Part shown: positions 7,313-15,781 of the stretch, piece by piece
How positions within the stretch are numbered: the stretch's first letter is position 1
Layout of the letters: each line of letters starts with the position of its first letter
Origin: Mycobacterium sp. 852002-50816_SCH5313054-b
Lineage (GTDB): Bacteria > Actinomycetota > Actinomycetes > Mycobacteriales > Mycobacteriaceae
NCBI RefSeq assembly: GCF_001667185.1
Contig: NZ_LZIC01000071.1
Span: 1-64,000 of the forward strand
Direction: 5' to 3'
Length of the DNA: 64,000 nucleotides
The notes under the pieces: model-generated
The model's input: the letters and a program-made list of their open reading frames with translations, nothing else
Told to the model about the DNA's origin: nothing
The model's database searches: none
Translations under genes and position numbers: made by a program

Positions 7313-8440
7313 TCACCCCAGCATCCTGGCCGCAATTTGTTGTTGACGCAACGCAATTCGCGCACGCCACTGGTCCTCGGAAATCTTATTGTGCTCGAAA
7401 TACGGCAGAGCGGCCGGCACCGCGTCAAAGTCCACGAGCTCGACGGTGGGCCCGTCGGCGTCGGTGAGCTCACGCGACACCCGCTGCCAGCGGAACTGCA
7501 CGTAGCCCCGCCGGTGGCCGAGCGTTTCCACCCAGTTGGTCACGCCCGGGTTCTGATCGGCGACGACGATGCGGACCTTGCCGTCCGGATCCGCCTGGGC
7601 CTGCGTGTTGTTGAGCGACGTCTGGTGGTTGATGTAGTCCAGCGAGATGTACCACAAGCTGCCAAGTTGAAAACCGAGATAGGGGGCATCCGAGACCGGG
7701 ATCGTGATCACCAGCGCCTGGTCCGGCCGCAGCTCGAAATGCCCCGCCGACGAGTACTGCGTCGCCAGGCCGCCCGGGGTCAGCCGGGGCGCGACCATGG
7801 TGTTGACCGGGATGTTCAGGTAGAACCACTGCGGGAACTGGAGCCAGGTCTTCACCCGGTTGACCAACTGCTTAGCGGCTGTGGCATAACGCTTTTCGAT
7901 CGTCTGCCGGGTCAGCGGCGGCGGCGCAGTGCCGGCGGTGTCGAGCCTGGAGATGGTCAGCGTGCCGCGCTGGGCCGACCAGTCGCCGTACACCTCGCGG
8001 ATCACCAGTTGCCCCGGGCTGTTCGGTCGCACCCGCCACTCGAAGCTGCCGTCGGCGGCGATCTCGAGTTCGCGATCGTCGAACGCGGCTTGGCTGACGG
8101 GCACGTTGTCGTCGGTGTACTCACCGCCGAGCAACTGGAAGCTCAGGTCGGTGGTGGTGCCGCGCCGGCCGGTGACGACATAGTCGTGCTCGGCCTGCAC
8201 GCGGGTGCCGAAGTATAGCGTGTCGGGATTGTCCAGGCCCATCTTGGTGAACGGCCCGGTGCCCGACTGCAGGAACGGATGGTCGCGCTCGTAGTCGAAG
8301 GCCAGGTGCGTGCAGGCCGCGATGCAGCCGGCCAGATATTGCAGGCCTTCGAGCAGGTCGGCCTCGGTCTCGATGTGCGGGGCGGCGGCGACGAGCTGCT
8401 CGGCTTCGGCGATCGCGTCGGTAAGGGGATTAGAGAACAC
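7313..8440 (-). CDS. Conserved hypothetical protein (Rv3531c-like)
   Basis: A 375-residue protein matching Rv3531c in length and position. It has no signal peptide or membrane segment. The C-terminal half (PQWFYLNIPVNTMV, QALVITIPVSDAPYLGFQLG, PDGKVRIVVADQNPG) resembles the DUF1214/DUF1254 beta-rich domains, whose function is unknown. It heads the operon with the SDR and sulfotransferase-like genes. The KstR operator begins 10 bp upstream of the start codon, so expression should rise with cholesterol. Confidence 0.75.
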   Translation of the reverse strand: MFSNPLTDAIAEAEQLVAAAPHIETEADLLEGLQYLAGCIAACTHLAFDYERDHPFLQSGTGPFTKMGLDNPDTLYFGTRVQAEHDYVVTGRRGTTTDLSFQLLGGEYTDDNVPVSQAAFDDRELEIAADGSFEWRVRPNSPGQLVIREVYGDWSAQRGTLTISRLDTAGTAPPPLTRQTIEKRYATAAKQLVNRVKTWLQFPQWFYLNIPVNTMVAPRLTPGGLATQYSSAGHFELRPDQALVITIPVSDAPYLGFQLGSLWYISLDYINHQTSLNNTQAQADPDGKVRIVVADQNPGVTNWVETLGHRRGYVQFRWQRVSRELTDADGPTVELVDFDAVPAALPYFEHNKISEDQWRARIALRQQQIAARMLG

Positions 8441-8450
8441 GCCTAGACGC

Positions 8451-8464
8451 TAGAACGTGTTCTA
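8451..8464. promoter_or_regulatory. KstR operator for the Rv3531c-Rv3529c-like operon
   Basis: TAGAACGTGTTCTA fits all eight fixed positions of TnnAACnnGTTnnA and is also symmetric in both variable flanks (TAG/CTA). It lies just upstream of the minus-strand gene ending the intergenic region. Confidence 0.9.
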
Positions 8465-8528
8465 CTTTTTAGTCAATGGCGAACGTTACTGCGCGTCGCC
8501 GGCGGCATTTATCGACGAGGCCCGCTCA

Positions 8529-8831
8529 CTATGGTGCGCACTGCTGGGACAGGTCGATCAGGTGCTGCCGCACATCGGGATGCCGGTTCAGGTAGTCGAT
8601 GACGTTGCCGCCGCCACCCTCGGCCTGAGACTTGGCCTGCAACTGCTGCTTCACGTCCGGATGCCGGGTGAGGTACGAGTCAATGGACTGGCCCACGGTC
8701 TGATCGCATTGCGGTTCCGCGTTGGCCTGCGGCAACGCGATCATCACCGGGGCGGTCACGCTCAGCACAGCGCCGGCAAGCACGCCGTACAGTCCGCGTC
8801 GAAGGCTGGCGGTCCTGAATGTCACGGTCAT
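8529..8831 (-). CDS. Hemophore-related secreted protein
   Basis: A small protein of 100 residues from ATG 8831. The first 38 residues form a signal peptide (basic RTASLRRGL, then a hydrophobic run, ending near PQANA-EPQ). The mature part has two YL-x2-HPDV-x-Q-x-L modules (SYLTRHPDVKQQL and DYLNRHPDVRQHL) and a Cys pair at its ends (PQCDQ ... QQCAP). This repeat is typical of the mycobacterial hemophore family that includes the heme carrier Rv0203. An upstream GTG at 8891 would add 20 residues before the signal sequence and is less likely. It lies 78 bp downstream of a PPE gene on the same strand. Confidence 0.75.
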   Translation of the reverse strand: MTVTFRTASLRRGLYGVLAGAVLSVTAPVMIALPQANAEPQCDQTVGQSIDSYLTRHPDVKQQLQAKSQAEGGGGNVIDYLNRHPDVRQHLIDLSQQCAP

Positions 8832-8909
8832 AGAGCCGAGGTTACCCGCGTAAATCGAGTGCCGACCACCGCCGATCGGCGCTGAGGTCACCGTGCCCTG
8901 GGATGCGGG

Positions 8910-10127
8910 CTAGTTGGCCCGGGCTTCGGGTTCGGGCGCTTCGTCCGACGGCAGCTCCATAGCCACCCTCTCCCCCGACGCCGGCGCTTCGGCTGCCTTG
9001 GGTTTGATTGCCGAGATCTCTGCGGCCGGTCCTGCCGCGGCCTGTGTGGTCGCGAGAGGTGTGGCGGCGAGCGGAACCGGTGCTTCCTCGACTTCCGGTG
9101 CGACCGCTTCCGGCGCCGGCGGCGCAGCGGGCGTCAGAGTTTCCTCCGCGGCCTTCGTGGTGGGGACCGGGATGCCCGTCGTGGAACCTGTGGACGAAGA
9201 GGAGCTCATCGCCGCGGACGCCATCATCATCGCGCCCATGCCACCGGCCCCGATAAAGCCCGGGCTTCCGCCGCCGCCGATCATGCCGCCGGCATTCGCC
9301 GCGCCGACGTTTCCGCTGCCGACGTAGGCGCCGCCCGTCGTCGTCGGGCCGGCCGCGCCGGCGTCGGTCGCCGGGGCCCCGCCGGCGTAGCTGCTGTCCA
9401 TACTTCCGCCGCCGACCGCGGCACCCGTGCCGGGATTGGAACTTCCGCCGCCGCCGGTGCCGGCAGCCACGTTCGCGCCGGCCGGGGCGTCGCCACCACC
9501 GCCACCGCCACCGGCACCACCACCGGCCGCGCCCGCGGCGGCAGCGGTGCCGCCCGCCGGGCTCGAACCGGCACCGATGCCCCCGAGGCCGGGGAGGCTG
9601 GGGATGGCCGGCAGACTGGCCTGCCCCGACAGCAATTGCCCGGCCGCCGCCGACGCGCCGCCGTGATAGCCCACCATCGCCGCCACGTCCTGGGCCCACA
9701 TCTCCATGTAGTTGAACTCGGTCTCCGCGATCGCCGGCCAGTTCTGGCCGAACAGGTTGCTCATCACCAACTGGAACAGGCCGTTGCGGTTGGCCTCGAC
9801 CTGCAACGGGTGCACCGTCGCCGCCACTGCGCTCTCGAAGGCGCTGACGACCGCCTGAGCCTGAGCCGCCGCCCCGGCCGCCTGGGACGCCGCGGCCGTC
9901 AACCAACTCGCGTACGGGGCCGCCGCCGCCGCCATCGCCTGCGCGGCCGCACCCTGCCACGCCTGGCTGGCCAAGTTCGACGTGACCGAAGCAAACGACT
10001 GAGCTGCGGAGCCCAACTCGGCGGCCAGCCCATTCCAGGCCGCCGCAGCCTGCAGCATCGGACCCGAACCGGCGCCCGAGTACATCAGCAGCGAATTGAT
10101 CTCCGGCGGCAACATCAAGAAACTCAC
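8910..10127 (-). CDS. PPE family protein, Gly/Ala-rich C-terminal region
   Basis: A 405-residue PPE protein. The GTG start at 10127 is preceded by AGGGGTT and gives the standard N-terminus [20 protein letters not shown]. The PPE domain covers about residues 1-180 and includes the WxG-like turn [10 protein letters not shown] and the conserved [17 protein letters not shown] end. Residues 190-310 are a Gly/Ala/Ser-rich linker without MPTR repeats; the last about 80 residues are Pro/Ala/Glu-rich. It occupies the position of PPE62 (Rv3533c) in M. tuberculosis, but the C-terminus differs. Probably exported through ESX-5. The hemophore-like gene follows. Confidence 0.88.
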   Translation of the reverse strand: MSFLMLPPEINSLLMYSGAGSGPMLQAAAAWNGLAAELGSAAQSFASVTSNLASQAWQGAAAQAMAAAAAPYASWLTAAASQAAGAAAQAQAVVSAFESAVAATVHPLQVEANRNGLFQLVMSNLFGQNWPAIAETEFNYMEMWAQDVAAMVGYHGGASAAAGQLLSGQASLPAIPSLPGLGGIGAGSSPAGGTAAAAGAAGGGAGGGGGGGDAPAGANVAAGTGGGGSSNPGTGAAVGGGSMDSSYAGGAPATDAGAAGPTTTGGAYVGSGNVGAANAGGMIGGGGSPGFIGAGGMGAMMMASAAMSSSSSTGSTTGIPVPTTKAAEETLTPAAPPAPEAVAPEVEEAPVPLAATPLATTQAAAGPAAEISAIKPKAAEAPASGERVAMELPSDEAPEPEARAN

Positions 10128-10266
10128 AACAACCCCTAGCAACGCATGCAGTCGATCAAACAAACGCTAAGCCAAACCGGGCGGAGGTTTTTCGCCTTCC
10201 GCCAGATTCAAAGGATTCTAAGGCGACGGCCGGGGGCGCACACCCCCGAACCCGGTCAGAACACCG

Positions 10267-11322
10267 CTAATGGGTGACGACGGCGCCGCTCTCCTGCTCG
10301 CGCTTGATTTCCAGGGCGATGTCGATCAGCTGGTCTTCCTGGCCGCCGATGAGCTTGCGCTGACCGGCCCGGTGCAGCAGCGCCGCGGCGGGTACACCGT
10401 AGCGCTCGGCCTGGCGCACGGCGTGCTTGAGGAAGCTGGAATAGACGCCCGAGTAGCCCATGATCAGCGCGTTGCGGTCGAGCAGGCATTCGGCGGGCAT
10501 CGCCGGGCGCACGACGTCCTCCGCGGCGTCGGCGATATCGAAGAAGTCGATGCCGGTCTTGACGCCGATCTTGTCGAACACCCCGATCAGCGCCTCGACG
10601 GGCGCGTTGCCCGCACCGGCCCCGAAGCGGCGGCACGAGCCGTCGATCTGTTTGGCGCCGGCCCGGACGGCCTCCACCGAGTTGGCCACCCCCAGCCCCA
10701 GGTTTTCGTGGCCATGGAATCCGACCTGGGCGTCGTCGCCCAGTTCGGCGACCAGCGCCGCCACCCGGTCGCGCACCCCTTCGAGGACCAGCGCCCCGGC
10801 GGAGTCGACCACGTAGACGCACTGGCAGCCCGCGTCGGCCATGATGCGCGCCTGCTGCGCGAGCTTCTCCGGCGCAATGGTGTGGGACATCATCAGGAAC
10901 CCGACGGTCTCCAGACCCAGCTCACGCGCCAGGCCGAAGTGCTGGATCGAGACATCGGCCTCGGTGCAATGGGTGGCGATCCGGCAGATCGAGCCGCCGT
11001 TGTTCTGGGCCTCCTTGATGTCCTCCTTGGTGCCCACCCCGGGCAGCATCAGGAAAGCGATCTTGGCCTCCTTGGCCGTCTCGGCCGCGAGCTTGATCAG
11101 CTCCTGCTCGGGGGTCTTGGAGAACCCGTAGTTGAAGCTCGAGCCGCCCAGCCCGTCGCCGTGGGTCACCTCGATGACCGGCACACCCGCGGCGTCCAGG
11201 GCGGCGACGATGGCGCCGACCTCGTCCTTGGTGAACTGGTGGCGCTTGTGGTGGGACCCGTCGCGCAGGGACGTGTCGGTCATCCGGACGTCCCAGATCG
11301 GGTTGAAAAAGATGTCACTCAT
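10267..11322 (-). CDS. hsaF: 4-hydroxy-2-oxohexanoate aldolase
   Basis: A 351-residue class II pyruvate aldolase of the DmpG/HMG-CoA-lyase-like family. The N-terminal [15 protein letters not shown] motif supplies the metal Asp and catalytic Arg/His, and [14 protein letters not shown] is the second metal-binding His pair. In cholesterol breakdown it splits 4-hydroxy-2-oxohexanoate into pyruvate and propanal, which is channelled to HsaG. Its start overlaps the hsaG stop by 4 bp, consistent with the HsaF-HsaG complex. The operon order is hsaE-hsaG-hsaF. Confidence 0.96.
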   Translation of the reverse strand: MSDIFFNPIWDVRMTDTSLRDGSHHKRHQFTKDEVGAIVAALDAAGVPVIEVTHGDGLGGSSFNYGFSKTPEQELIKLAAETAKEAKIAFLMLPGVGTKEDIKEAQNNGGSICRIATHCTEADVSIQHFGLARELGLETVGFLMMSHTIAPEKLAQQARIMADAGCQCVYVVDSAGALVLEGVRDRVAALVAELGDDAQVGFHGHENLGLGVANSVEAVRAGAKQIDGSCRRFGAGAGNAPVEALIGVFDKIGVKTGIDFFDIADAAEDVVRPAMPAECLLDRNALIMGYSGVYSSFLKHAVRQAERYGVPAAALLHRAGQRKLIGGQEDQLIDIALEIKREQESGAVVTH

Positions 11323-12251
11323 GCTTGCGCTCCTCCCGCCGTCCCACCAGCAGCCGCCGCCAGGGATTCCTTCGCGATCTCCTCGCCGACCTTGGTGGCC
11401 GCGGCGGTCATGATGTCGAGGTTGCCCGCGTAGGGCGGCAGGTAATCGCCGGCGCCCTCGACCTCGACGAAGGTGGTCACCAGGGCCTGGCCACCGGAGT
11501 TGAGCGACGGGTCGTCGAACTGCGGCTCGTTGAGCAGCCGGTAGCCCGGCACATAGGTCTGCACCTCGGCCACCACGTCGTGGATGGACTTGGCGATGGC
11601 ATCGCGGTCGGCGTCCTCGGGAATGGCGCAGAAGATCGTGTCGCGCATGATCATTGGCGGGTCGGCCGGGTTCAGGATGATGATGGCCTTGCCGCGTTTG
11701 GCGCCGCCGATGGTCTCGACGCCCTTGCTGGTGGTCTTGGTGAATTCGTCGATGTTCGCGCGGGTTCCAGGACCCGCGGAAACTGAAGCCACCGAAGCGA
11801 CGATTTCCGCGTACGGCACTTCGACGGCGCGACTGACCGCGTAGACGATCGGGATCGTCGCCTGTCCCCCGCAGGTGATCATGTTGACGTTGGGCGCGTC
11901 CAGGTGCTCGCGCAGGTTCGCCGGGGGGATCACCGCGGGGCCCACCGCGGCCGGTGTCAGGTCAATGGCCCGAATGCCCGCGGCCGCGTATTTCGGCGCC
12001 GCGTCCCGGTGCACGTAGGCGCTGGTCGCCTCGAACACCAGATCGGGTTTCTCCGGCTGGGCCAGCAGCCAGTCGACCCCTTCGTGGGTGGTCTCCAGAC
12101 CCAGTTTGCGAGCCCGTGCCAGGCCCTCGCTTTCCGGGTCGATGCCCACCATCCAGCGCGGCTCCAGCCAGTCCGATCGGAGGAGTTTGTACAGCAGGTC
12201 GGTGCTGATGTTGCCCGACCCGACAATGGCCACACTCGCCTTGGACGGCAT
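11319..12251 (-). CDS. hsaG: Propanal (acetaldehyde) dehydrogenase, CoA-acylating
   Basis: A 310-residue DmpF-type dehydrogenase. The NAD motif is [15 protein letters not shown] at the N-terminus, and the catalytic cysteine is Cys127 in [12 protein letters not shown]. It turns propanal from HsaF into propionyl-CoA. A good ribosome site (AAGGAG) precedes the ATG at 12251. The 41-bp gap to hsaE holds no further signal that I can see. Confidence 0.96.
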   Translation of the reverse strand: MPSKASVAIVGSGNISTDLLYKLLRSDWLEPRWMVGIDPESEGLARARKLGLETTHEGVDWLLAQPEKPDLVFEATSAYVHRDAAPKYAAAGIRAIDLTPAAVGPAVIPPANLREHLDAPNVNMITCGGQATIPIVYAVSRAVEVPYAEIVASVASVSAGPGTRANIDEFTKTTSKGVETIGGAKRGKAIIILNPADPPMIMRDTIFCAIPEDADRDAIAKSIHDVVAEVQTYVPGYRLLNEPQFDDPSLNSGGQALVTTFVEVEGAGDYLPPYAGNLDIMTAAATKVGEEIAKESLAAAAGGTAGGAQA

Positions 12252-12292
12252 GATGCTCCTTTTATTTGGACTAATTCAAAACTAATCCGGCG

Positions 12293-13078
12293 CTATTCAA
12301 AGGACAACCGCACGGAACCCAGTCCCGTGAAGTCGGCGACGAATTCGTCTCCAGCGTGTGCATCTATCGCTCGCGTGCACGATCCGGGTAACACGATGTC
12401 ACCTTTTTTCAGCCGCACCCCGAAGCTTTCCACCTTGCGCGCCAACCACGCGACGGCGGTGACCGGGTTACCCAGCACGGCGTCGCTGCGGCCCTCGGCG
12501 ATCACCTCGCCGTTGCGGGTCAGCACCGCGTCGATCGCCTTGACATCGACGTCGCCCGGCGACACCCGGGCCTCGCCCAGCACGAAGCCCGCCGATGAGG
12601 CGTTGTCGGCGATGGTGTCGCACAACGCGATCTTCCAGTCGGTGATCCTGGTGTCGATCAGCTCGATCGAAGGCACCAGGGCTTCGGTGCCCGCCAGCAC
12701 GTCCTGCTCGGTGCAACTTGCCCCGGGGAGGTCGGCGGACAGGATGAATCCCACCTCCACCTCCACCCGCGGGTACAGGTAGCGGCCGGCCTTGACCGGG
12801 GTGTCTTCGAACACCTGCATCTCGTCGAGCAGGTGGCCGTAATCCGGCTCGTCGACGCCCATCATCTGCTGCATCGCCAACGACGACAGGCCCACCTTGT
12901 GGCCCAGCACCCGGGCGCCTTCGGCCACCCGCTGGCGGATGTTGATCAGCTGAACTTCGTAGGCGTCGACGACGTCGATGTCCGGGTATCGGGCGGTCAG
13001 CGGAGCGATGGGCGCACGGCTGCGCTCGGCCTGTGCCAGGTCGGCGGCCAGCTCGTCGCGGATCGCAACACTGAGCAT
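12293..13078 (-). CDS. hsaE: 2-hydroxyhexa-2,4-dienoate hydratase
   Basis: A 261-residue MhpD-type hydratase. Family motifs visible are GHKVGLSS, the metal-binding VEVEVGFIL, and SCTRAIDAHAGD near the C-terminus. It hydrates the C6 fragment released by HsaD to 4-hydroxy-2-oxohexanoate for HsaF. It is the first gene of hsaEGF, divergent from kstD, and both share one KstR operator 57 bp upstream of its ATG. Confidence 0.95.
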   Translation of the reverse strand: MLSVAIRDELAADLAQAERSRAPIAPLTARYPDIDVVDAYEVQLINIRQRVAEGARVLGHKVGLSSLAMQQMMGVDEPDYGHLLDEMQVFEDTPVKAGRYLYPRVEVEVGFILSADLPGASCTEQDVLAGTEALVPSIELIDTRITDWKIALCDTIADNASSAGFVLGEARVSPGDVDVKAIDAVLTRNGEVIAEGRSDAVLGNPVTAVAWLARKVESFGVRLKKGDIVLPGSCTRAIDAHAGDEFVADFTGLGSVRLSFE

Positions 13079-13135
13079 TTACCGAAGTCCCCTCGTTCTT
13101 GTGACCGGGCCGGTAGCGCCCAACCCGGGCAATTC

Positions 13136-13149
13136 TATAACGTGTTCTA
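13136..13149. promoter_or_regulatory. KstR operator shared by hsaEGF and kstD
   Basis: TATAACGTGTTCTA matches all eight fixed positions. It ends 1 bp before the kstD ATG at 13151, so the operator lies where a leader would normally be. It is 57 bp from the hsaE start on the other side. Confidence 0.88.
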
Positions 13150-13150
13150 C

Positions 13151-14833
13151 ATGACAGCGCAGGAGTACGACGTCGTCGTGGTGGGGAGCGGCGGAGCCGG
13201 CATGGTTGCTGCCCTTGCCGCCGCGCACCGCGGCCTTTCGACAGTAGTCATCGAGAAGGCCCCGCATTTTGGCGGCTCTACCGCGCGGTCCGGGGGCGGG
13301 GTCTGGATTCCGAACAACGAGGTGCTCAAGCGCGACGGCGTGCAAGACTCCCCGGAGGCCGCCCGCACCTACCTGCACGGCATCATCGGTGACATCGTGG
13401 AGCCGGAGCGCATCGACGCCTACCTCGAACGCGGCCCTGAGATGCTGTCCTTCGTGTTGAAGCACACCCCCTTGAAGATGTGCTGGGTGCCGCGCTACTC
13501 CGACTACTACCCCGAGGCGCCGGGGGGCCGCGCGGGCGGCCGGTCGATCGAGCCCAAGCCGTTCAACGCGCGCAAGCTCGGCGCCGACGAAGCCGGGCTC
13601 GAACCGGCCTACGGCAAGGTTCCGCTCAACGTGGTTGTGATGCAGCAGGATTACGTGCGCCTCAATCAGCTCAAGCGGCACCCGCGGGGCGTGGCGCGCA
13701 GCCTGAAGGTCGGCGCGCGCACGATGTGGGCCAAGGCGACGGGTAAGAACCTGGTCGGCATGGGACGCGCCCTGATCGGCCCGCTGCGGATCGGGTTGCA
13801 GCGCGCCGGCGTTCCGGTCGCGCTCAACACCGCGCTCACCGACCTCTACGTCGAGGACGGCGTGGTGCGCGGGGTTTACGTCAGCGACACCGGCGCGTCG
13901 GAATCGGTTGAGCCGCGCCTGATCCGGGCCCGTCGGGGCGTGATCCTCGCGTCCGGCGGGTTCGAGCACAACGAGCAGATGCGGGTGAAGTACCAGCGTG
14001 CGCCCATCACCACCGAGTGGACCGTCGGCGCCAAGGCCAACACCGGCGACGGGATTCTCGCCGGCGAAAAGCTCGGAGCCGCACTGGAGTTGATGGAGGA
14101 CGCGTGGTGGGGCCCGACGGTGCCGCTGGTGGGCGCGCCGTGGTTCGCCCTGTCGGAGCGCAACTCGCCCGGCTCGATCATCGTCAACATGTCGGGCAAG
14201 CGGTTCATGAACGAGTCGATGCCCTACGTCGAGGCCTGCCACCACATGTACGGCGGCGAATTCGGTCAGGGCCCTGGGCCGGGCGAGAACATCCCGGCGT
14301 GGCTGGTGTTCGACCAGCAGTACCGCGACCGCTACATCTTCGCGGGATTGCAACCGGGACAACGCATTCCGCGCAAATGGCTGGATTCCGGCGTGATCGT
14401 GCAGGCCGACACCCTTTCGCAACTGGCCGAGACGGCCGGCCTGCCGGGCGATGAGTTGGTGGCCACCGTGCAGCGCTTCAACGGCTTCGCGCGCTCGGGC
14501 GTCGACGAGGACTACCGCCGCGGGGAAAGCGCCTACGACCGCTACTACGGCGACCCCACCAACAAGCCGAACCCCAACCTCGGCGAGATCAGCCACCCGC
14601 CCTACTACGCCGCCAAGATGGTGCCCGGCGACCTGGGCACCAAGGGCGGCATCCGCACCGACGTGCACGGCCGTGCGCTGCGCGACGACGGCAGCATCAT
14701 CGAAGGCCTCTACGCCGCGGGCAATGTCAGCGCCCCGGTGATGGGCCACACTTACCCCGGCCCGGGCGGCACCATCGGGCCGGCGATGACCTTCGGTTAT
14801 CTGGCGGCGCTGCACATCGCGGGGAGTAACTGA
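13151..14833 (+). CDS. kstD: 3-ketosteroid delta1-dehydrogenase
   Basis: A 560-residue FAD-dependent dehydrogenase. The FAD motif is YDVVVVGSGGAGMVAALAAA at residues 5-24, followed by GGSTARSGGGVWIPNN. The C-terminal substrate/FAD region is MGHTYPGPGGTIGPAMTFGYLAA. It introduces the C1-C2 double bond into ring A of 3-ketosteroids; with KshAB this opens ring B. The ATG at 13151 is preceded directly by the KstR operator and there is no ribosome site, which points to a leaderless mRNA. hsd4B begins 1 bp after its stop. Confidence 0.97.
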   Translation: MTAQEYDVVVVGSGGAGMVAALAAAHRGLSTVVIEKAPHFGGSTARSGGGVWIPNNEVLKRDGVQDSPEAARTYLHGIIGDIVEPERIDAYLERGPEMLSFVLKHTPLKMCWVPRYSDYYPEAPGGRAGGRSIEPKPFNARKLGADEAGLEPAYGKVPLNVVVMQQDYVRLNQLKRHPRGVARSLKVGARTMWAKATGKNLVGMGRALIGPLRIGLQRAGVPVALNTALTDLYVEDGVVRGVYVSDTGASESVEPRLIRARRGVILASGGFEHNEQMRVKYQRAPITTEWTVGAKANTGDGILAGEKLGAALELMEDAWWGPTVPLVGAPWFALSERNSPGSIIVNMSGKRFMNESMPYVEACHHMYGGEFGQGPGPGENIPAWLVFDQQYRDRYIFAGLQPGQRIPRKWLDSGVIVQADTLSQLAETAGLPGDELVATVQRFNGFARSGVDEDYRRGESAYDRYYGDPTNKPNPNLGEISHPPYYAAKMVPGDLGTKGGIRTDVHGRALRDDGSIIEGLYAAGNVSAPVMGHTYPGPGGTIGPAMTFGYLAALHIAGSN

Positions 14834-14834
14834 G

Positions 14835-15695
14835 ATGCCGATCGATGTAGACGTCGCGCTGAGCGCCGAGCTGGACCCCATCGAATTCTCTTGGAGCAGC
14901 AGCGATATCCAGCTCTACCACCTGGGTTTGGGGGCTGGTTCCGATCCGATGGATCCCCGCGAGCTGCGCTATCTGGTGGACGACACCCCGCAGGTGCTGC
15001 CGACGTTCGGCAACGTCGCGGCCTCCTTTCACATGACCAAGCCACCGACGGTGCAGTTTCCCGGCATCGACATCGAGCTGAGCAGGGTGTTGCACGCCAG
15101 CGAACGGATCGAGGTGCCCGGCCCGCTGCCACCGTCGGGTTCCGCCAAGGCCGTCACCCGGTTCACCGACATCTGGGACAAGGGCAAGGCCGCCGTGATC
15201 TGGAGCGAGACAACAGCCAGCGCCCCGGACGGCACCGTGCTGTGGACCCAGCGGCGGTCGATCTTCGCCCGCGGCGAGGGCGGATTCGGCGGCGAGCGCG
15301 GACCCTCCTCGTCGGATGCGGCGCCGGACCGCGCGCCCGACCTCGAGGTCGACGTGCCGATCCTGCCGCAGCAGGCGCTGCTGTACCGGCTCTGCGGCGA
15401 CCGCAACCCGCTGCACTCCGATCCCGAATTCGCCGCCGCCGCAGGCTTTCCCAGGCCCATCCTGCATGGCCTGTGCACCTACGGGATGACCTGTAAGGCC
15501 ATCACCGACGCGCTGCTGGACGGCGACGCGGGGGCGGTCGCGGCCTACAGCGCGCGCTTCGCCGGCGTGGCGTATCCCGGCGAGACGCTCAAGGTCGGCA
15601 TCTGGAAGGACAACGGCCGATTCCTGGCCAGCGTGGTCGCGCCCGCGCGCGAGAACGCCGTCGTGCTGTCCGGGGTTGAACTTCTCCCTGCGTAG
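14835..15695 (+). CDS. hsd4B: MaoC-type enoyl-CoA hydratase (Rv3538-like)
   Basis: A 286-residue double hot-dog hydratase. The N-terminal half is the degenerate hot dog; the C-terminal half carries the hydratase 2 signature YRLCGDRNPLHSDPEFAAAAGFPRPILHGLCT with its Asp/His pair. It is thought to hydrate the 24-enoyl-CoA intermediate of sterol side-chain beta-oxidation. It is translationally close to kstD (1 bp) and shares its KstR promoter. Length matches Rv3538. Confidence 0.9.
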   Translation: MPIDVDVALSAELDPIEFSWSSSDIQLYHLGLGAGSDPMDPRELRYLVDDTPQVLPTFGNVAASFHMTKPPTVQFPGIDIELSRVLHASERIEVPGPLPPSGSAKAVTRFTDIWDKGKAAVIWSETTASAPDGTVLWTQRRSIFARGEGGFGGERGPSSSDAAPDRAPDLEVDVPILPQQALLYRLCGDRNPLHSDPEFAAAAGFPRPILHGLCTYGMTCKAITDALLDGDAGAVAAYSARFAGVAYPGETLKVGIWKDNGRFLASVVAPARENAVVLSGVELLPA

Positions 15696-15781
15696 CGACT
15701 TTGCTGCGGGCCGAGGACGGCTAAACTGCGGAATATGCTGGGCGCGCAGGTTGCGGGCAGGGACACCGACAGCTGCACCTC

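Noticed and set aside
5383-7473. A single 696-residue protein covering sulfotransferase and SDR
   Set aside because: Its N-terminal third is the SDR gene read in the wrong frame; the sulfotransferase starts at 6528, where a good ATG overlaps the SDR stop.
13079-14881. 600-residue frame antisense to kstD
   Set aside because: Shadow of kstD on the opposite strand; no motif, and kstD has intact FAD and C-terminal motifs.
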